A program made the translations under genes and the position numbers. A stretch of DNA of 5,915 nt. It comes from Betaproteobacteria bacterium. GTDB taxonomy: Bacteria; Pseudomonadota; Gammaproteobacteria; Burkholderiales; SG8-39. The notes beneath the pieces are model-generated. The model was not told where the DNA came from, did no database searches, and worked only from the letters and a program-made list of their open reading frames with translations. Numbering within the stretch: the first letter of the stretch is position 1; every line of letters begins with the position of its first letter. Shown piece after piece: positions 1-5,915 of this stretch. The stretch covers positions 1-5,915 of the forward strand of contig JAABRB010000230.1 of the NCBI GenBank assembly GCA_011391185.1. The letters run 5' to 3'.

Positions 1-967
1 CATTGATCGGAACATCCGGGAAGATGTGCTTTACCGCCAGGTAGATCGACGACTTGGTGGTGGCGATCACGCTGTTCATCGGGCCGCGGCACGGCGGCGA
101 CGAGCCCGTCATGTCGAAGTTCAGCGTCTCGCCCTGCTTGACGATGCGCATGGCGATGCGCAGCGGCTCATCCACGACGCCGTCGGAGTCGACGAAGGCC
201 TCGCCCTCATACGTCCCATCCGGAATCTCGGCGATTTTGGCGCGCATCTGTTGTGTCGCGCGGACTTTCAGCTCGCCAATGGCCTGCTCGACCGTGTCCG
301 CCCCGTAGCGATCGAGCAATGCCGTGAGACGGCGCTCGCCGATCGCCAGGGCCGCGGCCTGTGCCTTGATGTCGCCAATGCGCTGGTCGGCAATGCGAAT
401 GTTCGAGAGAATGATGGCGAGAATCTCGGAATCGAGCACGCCGCGCTTGTACAGCTTGACCGGCGGAAGCCGCAGGCCTTCCTGCTCGACTTCGGTCGCA
501 TTGGCCGAAAACCCGCCTGGCACGGCACCACCCGTGTCGGGCCAGTGCCCCGTGTTGGCGAGCCAGGCGAAGAGCCGCCCCTGGTAGAAGAACGGTTTCA
601 CGAATTTGACGTCCATGAGGTGCGTGCCGCCCAGATAGGGATCGTTCAGGATGAAGACGTCGCCTGCCTCGAGCGGCGTGCCCTGATCCTTCACCCGCTC
701 GATGACGGCCTGCGTGGAGAACTGCATGGTTCCCACGAAAACCGGCAGCCCGAGCTCGCCCTGAGCAATCAACTCGCCGGTCTCCCGTTGGTAGATCCCG
801 TCCGAGCGGTCCAGCGCTTCGGAGATCACCGGCGAGAACGCGGCGCGAACGAAGGCCAGGTCCATCTCGTTGCAGACCTGCTGCAGGCCATTCTGGATCA
901 CCACCAGAGTGATTGGATCAACCACGCCGGATTCACCTGAGCCCTGCGATTGCATGTGTTGTTCCAA
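1..967 (-). CDS. hyuB: Hydantoinase B / 5-oxoprolinase C-terminal-type subunit (HyuB), 3' part missing
   Basis: This frame is open from the start region to the left edge, 322 codons without a stop. Family members have roughly 520-570 residues, so about 60% is present and the C-terminus lies outside the window. It would form the second subunit of an ATP-dependent cytoplasmic hydrolase or carboxylase with the HyuA encoded just upstream. Visible family motifs, counting from the TTG, are: the N-terminal DPITL (17-21); NDPYLGGTHLMD (108-119); NTGHWPDTGGAVPGGF (138-153); the region around KLYKRGVLDSEI; and FDMTGSSPPCRGPMNSV near the end. His116, Asp119 and His141 have the spacing of the Mn ligands that I recall for the acetone carboxylase subunit of this family. 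Start choice: TTG at 967 lies 8 bases after a GAGGAG ribosome site, while an in-frame ATG at 955 lies 20 bases away; DPITL follows either. There is no signal peptide. The family is clear; the substrate (hydantoin, oxoproline, lactam or ketone) is unknown. Confidence 0.93.
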   Translation of the reverse strand, partial: MEQHMQSQGSGESGVVDPITLVVIQNGLQQVCNEMDLAFVRAAFSPVISEALDRSDGIYQRETGELIAQGELGLPVFVGTMQFSTQAVIERVKDQGTPLEAGDVFILNDPYLGGTHLMDVKFVKPFFYQGRLFAWLANTGHWPDTGGAVPGGFSANATEVEQEGLRLPPVKLYKRGVLDSEILAIILSNIRIADQRIGDIKAQAAALAIGERRLTALLDRYGADTVEQAIGELKVRATQQMRAKIAEIPDGTYEGEAFVDSDGVVDEPLRIAMRIVKQGETLNFDMTGSSPPCRGPMNSVIATTKSSIYLAVKHIFPDVPIN

Positions 968-975
968 CCGAAACT

Positions 976-981
976 CTCCTC
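976..981 (-). promoter_or_regulatory. Ribosome binding site for hyuB, favouring a TTG start
   Basis: GAGGAG on the minus strand sits in the 18-base gap between the hyuA stop and the hyuB start. It is 8 bases before the TTG at 967 and 20 bases before the ATG at 955. The spacing therefore favours TTG, which would add four residues (Leu/Met-Glu-Gln-His) to the protein. This is inferred from spacing alone. Confidence 0.6.
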
Positions 982-985
982 GCAC

Positions 986-3016
986 TTACACCGTGACGAT
1001 CAGATTGCCGAGCTTGTCGACGATGACGCAATTTCCCGGCTCGATCACGGTCGTCGTATCCAGCTGCTCGATGATGGCGGGCCCCGGGAAAGTCGCACCG
1101 TGCGGTATCCAGTCGCGCCGATAGACCGGCGTCGCTTCGGGCTTCCCGTCGAACCAGACCTCGCGTGCCTCTGTCTGCGCATCGGCGAGCACTGCACGCG
1201 GGTCGCCGGCCGCAAGTGCCGCGAGGCGCACCGGGCGACGCTTGCCGATCACCGCCGTGTGCAGGCCGACCAGCACCGGGCGAATCTCCTTCAGCTCGAC
1301 GCCGAATCTTTGCCAGTACGCGGCTTCGAACAGCCGATGCAGATCGTCGGATGTCGCCTGCGCAGTCGGCAACGACACCGTCAGGATATGGCTCTGCCCC
1401 TGGAATTGCATGTCGGCCCGATGCACGCATTCGATGCCCTCGACCGTCACCCGCTCCCGTTCGAGCATCGCCTTGCCGTCGGCAATCTGCTGCGCGAGGA
1501 TTTCCCCGACCAGCCCCGGCGCCACATCGGGCAGCAGCCGGTTCACCGTCCGGACGAAGTCGTGACGCACATCCGCCACGACGCACCCCAAAGCGTTCGT
1601 CAGTCCAGGCCGGGCCGGGATGAGCACCTTCGGAATACCCAGCTCCCGCGCGAGAGCGACGGCATGCAACGGGCCCGCACCGCCGAATGCGAACAGGGCG
1701 AAATCGCGCGGGTCGTGGCCACGCGCCAGGCTCACCATGCGGATCGCGTTCGCCATGCGATCGTTGGCAATTCGGAGCACCGCCGCAGCCGCAGCCTCCG
1801 GAGCGAGGCCGAGCGGTTGTCCGACTTGCTCCATGACGGCGGCGCGCAATATGTCGAAGGCGACCGGATTGGCGACGGAGAGGAGTCGCCCCGGATTGAG
1901 ACGCCCGAGAATCAGGTTGGCATCGGTGATCGTGATCTGCGTGCCGCCGCGTCCATAGCAGATCGGTCCCGGCATGGCGCCGGCGCTTTCCGGTCCGACC
2001 TGCAGCATTCCGGATTCGTTGATCCGTGCGATCGATCCGCCGCCGGCCCCGATCGTGTGAATGTCGATCATCGGCACATGGATCGGCATGGCGTATTCGA
2101 GCTCGAGCTCGGTCGAGATCTGCGGCAGCCCCGCCTGGATGAGCGCCACATCGCTCGAAGTTCCACCCATGTCGTACGTGACGACGTTCGGGAATCCGGA
2201 TTGCGTGGCGGTGTATGCCGCAGCAATGACGCCGGACGCCGGACCCGAACCGACGGTGTTCACGGCCGCCTCCGCGACAAGGCTCGCCGCGACCGTGCCA
2301 CCGTTGCCTTGCATGACCAGCAGCTCGTTCGCGAAGCCCCGCGCCGCGAGTTCCCCTTGCAAGCGCTCGATGTACCGATGCAGCACCGGCTGAATGGAAG
2401 CGTTCACCGCAGCCGTCACGCCACGCTCGTACTCGCGATACTCGGAGATCATCGCATGGCCGGCAGTGATGTAACGGTTCGGCCAGACACCTCGCACGAT
2501 CTCGGCAGCCCGCAGCTCGTGCGCGGGGTTGATGTAGCTGTGCAGGAAGTGGATGACGACGCTCTCCGCGCCGAGCTCGAGGAGCCGGCACGCCGCGCGC
2601 ACAACGCCCGCCTCGTCGAGCGGCCGCACCACGGCGCCGGACGCATCCATGCGTTCGTCGACCTCGAGGCGCAGCTCCCGCGTCACGAGCGGCGTGAAGC
2701 TGCCGATGAGCCCGTAGGGCTGCGGACGCGTGCGCCGGCCGAGCTCGAGCACATCGCGGAAGCCGCGCGTGGTGATCAACCCCACGCGCGCGATCTTGCG
2801 CTCGAGCATCGCATTGGTGGTGGTCGTCGTGCCATGAACCATGGTCGCGACATCCGCTAGCGAAGCGCCGGTTTCCGCCAGTGCCGCGAGCACGCCGTCG
2901 GCCTGGTTGTGCGGGGTCGTGGGGACCTTCGCAAGACGGAGCTCGCCAGCGTCCTCGTCGATCAGGATGAGGTCGGTGAATGTGCCGCCGACATCCACAC
3001 CTACGATTCTGTGCAT
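986..3016 (-). CDS. hyuA: Hydantoinase A / 5-oxoprolinase N-terminal-type ATPase subunit (HyuA), complete
   Basis: The product has 676 residues, a normal length for stand-alone HyuA. It is the nucleotide-binding subunit of an ATP-dependent enzyme that activates a cyclic amide or ketone as a phosphorylated intermediate, acting with HyuB. Landmarks in order: the phosphate-binding VDVGGTFTDL (7-16); HGTTTTTNA (61-69); YREYERGVTAAVNA (193-206); QGNGG (236-240); VGSGPASG (255-262); the second phosphate-binding element YDMGGTSSDV (281-290); HTIGAGGGSIA (320-330); AGAMPGPICYGRGG (345-358); TDANLILGRL (364-373); FGGAGPLHA (444-452); and the C-terminal GPAIIEQLDTTTVIEPG (645-661). The usual Pro-Thr before VTDAN is Ile-Thr here (361-362), probably neutral. 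Lysine is scarce (8 of 676). The ATG lies 10 bases after the stop of the upstream oxidoreductase gene, and the weak AGG upstream overlaps that stop, suggesting coupled translation. Substrate candidates are N-methylhydantoin, 5-oxoproline, lactams and ketones (carboxylation); the sequence does not choose among them. I see no membrane segment or signal peptide. Confidence 0.95.
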   Translation of the reverse strand: MHRIVGVDVGGTFTDLILIDEDAGELRLAKVPTTPHNQADGVLAALAETGASLADVATMVHGTTTTTNAMLERKIARVGLITTRGFRDVLELGRRTRPQPYGLIGSFTPLVTRELRLEVDERMDASGAVVRPLDEAGVVRAACRLLELGAESVVIHFLHSYINPAHELRAAEIVRGVWPNRYITAGHAMISEYREYERGVTAAVNASIQPVLHRYIERLQGELAARGFANELLVMQGNGGTVAASLVAEAAVNTVGSGPASGVIAAAYTATQSGFPNVVTYDMGGTSSDVALIQAGLPQISTELELEYAMPIHVPMIDIHTIGAGGGSIARINESGMLQVGPESAGAMPGPICYGRGGTQITITDANLILGRLNPGRLLSVANPVAFDILRAAVMEQVGQPLGLAPEAAAAAVLRIANDRMANAIRMVSLARGHDPRDFALFAFGGAGPLHAVALARELGIPKVLIPARPGLTNALGCVVADVRHDFVRTVNRLLPDVAPGLVGEILAQQIADGKAMLERERVTVEGIECVHRADMQFQGQSHILTVSLPTAQATSDDLHRLFEAAYWQRFGVELKEIRPVLVGLHTAVIGKRRPVRLAALAAGDPRAVLADAQTEAREVWFDGKPEATPVYRRDWIPHGATFPGPAIIEQLDTTTVIEPGNCVIVDKLGNLIVTV

Positions 3017-3026
3017 CGTTGCAAAC

Positions 3027-4643
3027 CTAGCGCCAGCTCGAACGGATCATCTCTGCGCCCTTCTCGGCGATCATGGTGGTCGGCGCGTTGGTGTTGCCGG
3101 TCGTCACCGTCGGCATGATCGAGGCGTCGATCACTCGCAGCCCCTTGAGCCCGCGCACCCGGAGCCGGTCGTCGACCACAGCCATGTCGTCTTTGCCCAT
3201 CTTGCAGGTGCCGGCCGGGTGGAACACGGTCGAGGAGAACTCGCGCACGAAATCGCGCAGCTCGTCGTCGGTCTGCACGTTGTCGGCCGGCCACACCGCT
3301 TCGCCGCGGTAATAGTCGAACGCCGGCGCCAGCAGAATGCGCCGCCCGTCCTTGATGCCCTTGATCAGCACCTCCATGTCGGAACGTGGGCCGGGCGCAT
3401 CGGAGAAGAACTTGAAATCGATCACCGGCGCGTCGTTCACCTTGGCGCTCGCGAGCCGGATCTCGCCGCGGCTTTTGGGGTGCAGCAGGCAGCAGGTGAT
3501 GCGATAGCCGTGGCCCCAGGCCAAGAGCTGGCCCGGCTTGCCCTGATGCGTCGGCACGAAAATGTGCTGGATGTCGGGCCGGTCGAGACTCGGATCGGTT
3601 TTGATGAAGCCGCCGCTCTCCACGATGTTGTTGCCGAAGAAGCCCTTGCGCGTGGTGATGTAGCGCAGGAAATTCCACGCGATCTTCGGCAAGGCGGCGA
3701 ACGAGACGCCATAGGACGTCGTGCGCGGGCTCATGAAGTGGATCGGCGCGGAGATGTGCTCCTGCAGATTCTTGCCGACACCGGGCAGCGCGTGCTTGAC
3801 CTCGATGCCGTGCTTCTTGAGCTCGGCCGGATCGCCGATCCCCGACAGCATCAACACTTGCGGCGACTGGAAGGCGCCGGCCGACAGGATCACTTCCTTC
3901 TTCGCATTGATGCGGCGCGTCTCGCCGCCCACGCTGAATTCAACGCCGGTGGCGCGGCCGTTCTCCAGCACGATTTTGGAGACCTGCGCATTGGTGAGGA
4001 TCTTCAGGTTCGGCTTGTTCTCGATCGGATGCAGGAAAGAGGTCGCCGCCGTGGTGCGCCGGCCGTTCGAGATCGTCACCTGAAAAATACTGAAACCTTC
4101 GTTGTCGCCCGCGTTGAAGTCGGGGATTTTCTTCTTCTGCAGCGATTGCGCCGCTTCGACGAACACGTGATTGAGCTTGTTGGGCTCCTCCAGATATTTG
4201 ACGTGCAGCTCGCCCTTCTGGTCGTGCAGCTTGCCGTCCTTGTAATTCTCGTTGAAGACGGATTTCCGCATATAGGGCAGCATGTCGTCCCAGCCCCAGC
4301 CGGAATTGCCGAAGCTCGCCCATTCGTCATAATCGCGCTTGTGGCCGCGCATATAGATCATGCCGTTGATCGAACTCGACCCGCCGAGCCCCTTGCCGCG
4401 CGGCGCGAAGGTCGGCCGGTTCTTCATGTTCGGGTCGGGCGGGCCCATGAACATCCAGTTGTGCCTCGGCTCGAACAGCATGCGGACGAAGCCGAGTGGC
4501 ATGTGGATCAGGGGATGCTTGTCCTGCGGACCGGCCTCGATCAGGCAAACCGTGGTCTTGCCGTCCTCGGTCAGCCGCCGCGTGAGGATGCAGCCCGCGG
4601 TGCCGCCGCCGATGATGACGTAATCGAAACTCTCGTTGCTCAT
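3027..4643 (-). CDS. GMC-family FAD-dependent oxidoreductase (choline/alcohol dehydrogenase type), complete
   Basis: The 538-residue product has the usual length and full architecture of the glucose-methanol-choline family, which oxidises alcohols to aldehydes or ketones using FAD. The N-terminal FAD-binding fold starts at once with [14 protein letters not shown] (7-20), followed by the ribose-binding acid Glu36 in IEAG. GMC signature 1 covers about 82-106 ([18 protein letters not shown] core) and signature 2 is [15 protein letters not shown] (256-270). The C-terminal substrate domain carries the catalytic His475 in [10 protein letters not shown] and the second active-site residue Asn519 in TGNTNAPT. 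His plus Asn is the choline-oxidase-like pair. There is no signal peptide or transmembrane segment, so a cytoplasmic enzyme passing electrons to a respiratory carrier or to oxygen is likely. It is lysine-rich (36 of 538) compared with its neighbours. It is a paralogue of the gene upstream: 46 of 62 residues match over the C-terminal active-site stretch. The substrate is not identifiable; choline, amino alcohols, long-chain alcohols and polyethylene glycol are all known for relatives. Confidence 0.96.
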   Translation of the reverse strand: MSNESFDYVIIGGGTAGCILTRRLTEDGKTTVCLIEAGPQDKHPLIHMPLGFVRMLFEPRHNWMFMGPPDPNMKNRPTFAPRGKGLGGSSSINGMIYMRGHKRDYDEWASFGNSGWGWDDMLPYMRKSVFNENYKDGKLHDQKGELHVKYLEEPNKLNHVFVEAAQSLQKKKIPDFNAGDNEGFSIFQVTISNGRRTTAATSFLHPIENKPNLKILTNAQVSKIVLENGRATGVEFSVGGETRRINAKKEVILSAGAFQSPQVLMLSGIGDPAELKKHGIEVKHALPGVGKNLQEHISAPIHFMSPRTTSYGVSFAALPKIAWNFLRYITTRKGFFGNNIVESGGFIKTDPSLDRPDIQHIFVPTHQGKPGQLLAWGHGYRITCCLLHPKSRGEIRLASAKVNDAPVIDFKFFSDAPGPRSDMEVLIKGIKDGRRILLAPAFDYYRGEAVWPADNVQTDDELRDFVREFSSTVFHPAGTCKMGKDDMAVVDDRLRVRGLKGLRVIDASIMPTVTTGNTNAPTTMIAEKGAEMIRSSWR

Positions 4644-4708
4644 GATGACATTCGTCTCCCTGGTGCCCGGATCTGCCGCCGGACGAATTGTTTCAGTATT
4701 TTGGACGC
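4644..4708 (-). other. Intergenic spacer between the two GMC genes
   Basis: This 65-base gap is the longest non-coding stretch in the window. Apart from the ribosome site near its downstream end I see no -35/-10 promoter pair. The only stem candidate is a 4-base CCGG/CCGG pair around an 8-base loop, with no T run, so there is no credible terminator. Read-through from the upstream oxidoreductase gene is therefore the simplest reading. Confidence 0.55.
4656..4661 (-). promoter_or_regulatory. Ribosome binding site for the complete GMC gene
   Basis: AGGGAG on the minus strand lies 12 bases before the ATG at 4643. The spacing is somewhat long but workable. It supports this ATG as the start, because the FAD-binding motif begins within ten residues of it, as is normal for the family. 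A closer ATG at 4651 is in another frame and ends after three codons. Confidence 0.5.
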
Positions 4709-5915
4709 CTAGGCTGCGGCCCTTTGGCCCGCCTTGCGATCAGCCTTGATCATATCGGAAGCCTTCTCCGCGATCATCATGGTCGGCGCATTGGTATTGC
4801 CAGAGACCACGTTTGGCATGATCGAGGCATCCACCACGCGCAACCCCTCGATTCCACGCACCCGCAGCCGCTCGTCCACCACCGCCAGCGGGTCGCTGCC
4901 CATCTTGCAGGTGCCCGACTGGTGAAACACCGTAATCACCGTCTGCCGCACATAGGCGAGAATTTCCTCGTCGGTCTGCGCGTCCGGTCCCGGCAGGTGC
5001 TCGACCGGCTCGAAGCGCGCGAGCGCCCGGCCTTCGATGATCTTCCGCGTAAGACGAACCGCGTCCACCGCCACGCGCTGCGCCTCCGGCGTCTGCAGGA
5101 AATTGTGCAGGATCGCCGGATGCGCGCGCGGGTCCGCGCTCTTGATCCGGCAATAGCCGATGCTCTGCGGCCGCACGACCGCGATGCCGCACGCCAGCCC
5201 CGGCCACGAGTGCAGCGGGCCGCCGAAGCGATCGGAGGTCGCCGGCGACACGTGATATTGCAGGTTCGGCGTATCCTGCGACGGATCGCTACGCGTGAAG
5301 GCACAAAGCTGCGGCGGCTGCACGCTCATCGGCCCGCGCCGCGTCAGCGTGTAATAGGCGCCCATGGCGTAGCGCCGGAGCGGATTGGCGACCCACTCGT
5401 TCAGCGTGACGGTGTTCTTGACCTTGTACATGCAACGGACCTGCCAATGATCCTGCATATTCTCGCCGACACCGGGCAGATCCAGGCGCACCGCGATGCC
5501 GTGCTTGCGCAACAGCGCCGCAGGGCCGATGCCAGAAAGCTGGAGAATCTGCGGCGAGCCGATCGCGCCGGCGGCCAGGAGCGTCTCGCCCGTCGCCTCG
5601 GCATAGCTCAACTGATCGCCCTGCCAAAACTCGACGCCGGTGACCCGCTTGCCCTCGAAGCGCAATTGCTTGACATGCGCGTTGATGAGGACGCGTAAAT
5701 TCGGCCGGTTCATTACGGGCTTCAGAAACGCCTGCGCCGCCGACGAGCGGCGGCCGTTTTTGACCGTGCCTTGGAAATAGCCGACGCCCTCGTTGTCGCC
5801 GGCATTGTGATCGTCGGTCTCCGGAATTCCGTAATCGATCGCCGCCTGCCGCCAGGCTTCCACGATCTCCCAGCGAATCCGATTTTCCTGCACGCCGAGC
5901 TCGCCACCGGTGCCG
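4709..5915 (-). CDS. GMC-family FAD-dependent oxidoreductase, 5' part missing
   Basis: The frame is open to the right edge (401 complete codons plus one base). It enters the window as GTGGELGVQ, which matches the mid-protein GxxGxL segment of GMC enzymes, so roughly 140 N-terminal residues, including the dinucleotide-binding GxGxxG and signature 1, lie outside. The GTG at 5893 falls inside this segment and is not the start. Visible features: DHNAGDNEGVGYFQGTVKNG; GMC signature 2 GAIGSPQILQLSGIG (codons 5566-5522); catalytic His in FHQSGTCKMG (His codon 4922-4924); and the partner Asn in SGNTNAPTMM. Both active-site residues are intact. The protein ends with a short basic/alanine tail, KAGQRAAA. 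It is the first gene of the block visible here and sits 65 bases upstream of its paralogue. The two proteins are clearly related but well diverged, which suggests distinct substrates or successive oxidation steps. Family membership is firm; the substrate is unknown. Confidence 0.94.
   Translation of the reverse strand, partial: GTGGELGVQENRIRWEIVEAWRQAAIDYGIPETDDHNAGDNEGVGYFQGTVKNGRRSSAAQAFLKPVMNRPNLRVLINAHVKQLRFEGKRVTGVEFWQGDQLSYAEATGETLLAAGAIGSPQILQLSGIGPAALLRKHGIAVRLDLPGVGENMQDHWQVRCMYKVKNTVTLNEWVANPLRRYAMGAYYTLTRRGPMSVQPPQLCAFTRSDPSQDTPNLQYHVSPATSDRFGGPLHSWPGLACGIAVVRPQSIGYCRIKSADPRAHPAILHNFLQTPEAQRVAVDAVRLTRKIIEGRALARFEPVEHLPGPDAQTDEEILAYVRQTVITVFHQSGTCKMGSDPLAVVDERLRVRGIEGLRVVDASIMPNVVSGNTNAPTMMIAEKASDMIKADRKAGQRAAA

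Noticed and set aside
933..2591. A 552-residue minus-strand open frame overlapping hyuA
   Set aside because: It is an out-of-frame shadow of hyuA, very rich in Arg, Gly and Ala and without domains. The hyuA frame carries every expected motif across the same bases.
4640..4651. A three-codon minus-strand open frame (ATG TCA TCA TGA) whose stop overlaps the GMC start as ATGA
   Set aside because: It is only 4 bases from the AGGGAG site and too short to support a claim. It could act as a coupling leader, but nothing beyond the overlap suggests it.
4661..4684. Possible hairpin in the spacer between the GMC genes
   Set aside because: The stem is only a 4-base CCGG pair with no following T run, so it is not a credible terminator.
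4084..4702. A 13-base inverted match (AAAATACTGAAAC at 4084-4096 and its complement at 4690-4702)
   Set aside because: One copy lies inside the conserved coding sequence of the GMC gene and the other in the spacer 600 bases away. A single match of this length is roughly what chance allows in about 6 kb.
26..5698. Four long plus-strand open frames (about 26-940, 950-2860, 2841-4712, 4688-5698) that together cover most of the window opposite the genes
   Set aside because: Each is in exact codon register with the minus-strand gene beneath it, so its stops would require sense TTA, CTA or TCA codons, which are rare in GC-rich genes. The translations are Arg/His/Asp-rich with no recognisable domain, while the minus strand carries full family motifs.
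5891..5893. GTG at 5893 as the start of the right-hand GMC gene
   Set aside because: The frame continues upstream to the window edge and encodes the conserved glycine-rich mid-protein segment, so the true start is outside the window.

Overview
The window holds one strand-consistent block of four protein-coding genes, all on the minus strand. In transcription order (right to left) they are: a GMC-family flavoprotein oxidoreductase cut off by the right edge, a second and complete GMC oxidoreductase, a complete hydantoinase A / 5-oxoprolinase-type ATPase subunit (HyuA), and a hydantoinase B-type subunit (HyuB) cut off by the left edge. Gaps between genes are about 65, 10 and 18 bases, and no convincing terminator was seen between them, so the block reads as part of one operon. 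There are no RNA genes, insertion sequences, CRISPR arrays or non-coding stretches over 300 bases. No promoter was seen; it would lie beyond the right edge.

The DNA is GC-rich, with strong G/C preference at third codon positions. TTA, CTA and TCA codons are so scarce that the complementary strand stays open for most of the window. This codon style and the gene types suit a metabolically versatile soil or freshwater proteobacterium (Rhizobiales or Burkholderiales would be typical), but the window contains no taxonomic marker and the assignment is inference.

Functionally, the two GMC proteins are FAD-dependent dehydrogenases or oxidases that turn an alcohol into an aldehyde or ketone. HyuA and HyuB form a two-subunit ATP-dependent enzyme of the superfamily that includes N-methylhydantoinase, 5-oxoprolinase, caprolactamase and the acetone/acetophenone carboxylases. 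A plausible joint role is a catabolic pathway in which an alcohol is oxidised and the product, a carbonyl compound or a cyclic amide, is then carboxylated or ring-opened with ATP. The substrate cannot be read from the sequence. The most useful leads are the pairing itself, a preserved His-Asp-His set in HyuB that matches the spacing of the metal ligands recalled for acetone carboxylase, and a probable TTG start for hyuB. Nothing here clearly amounts to an undescribed system.
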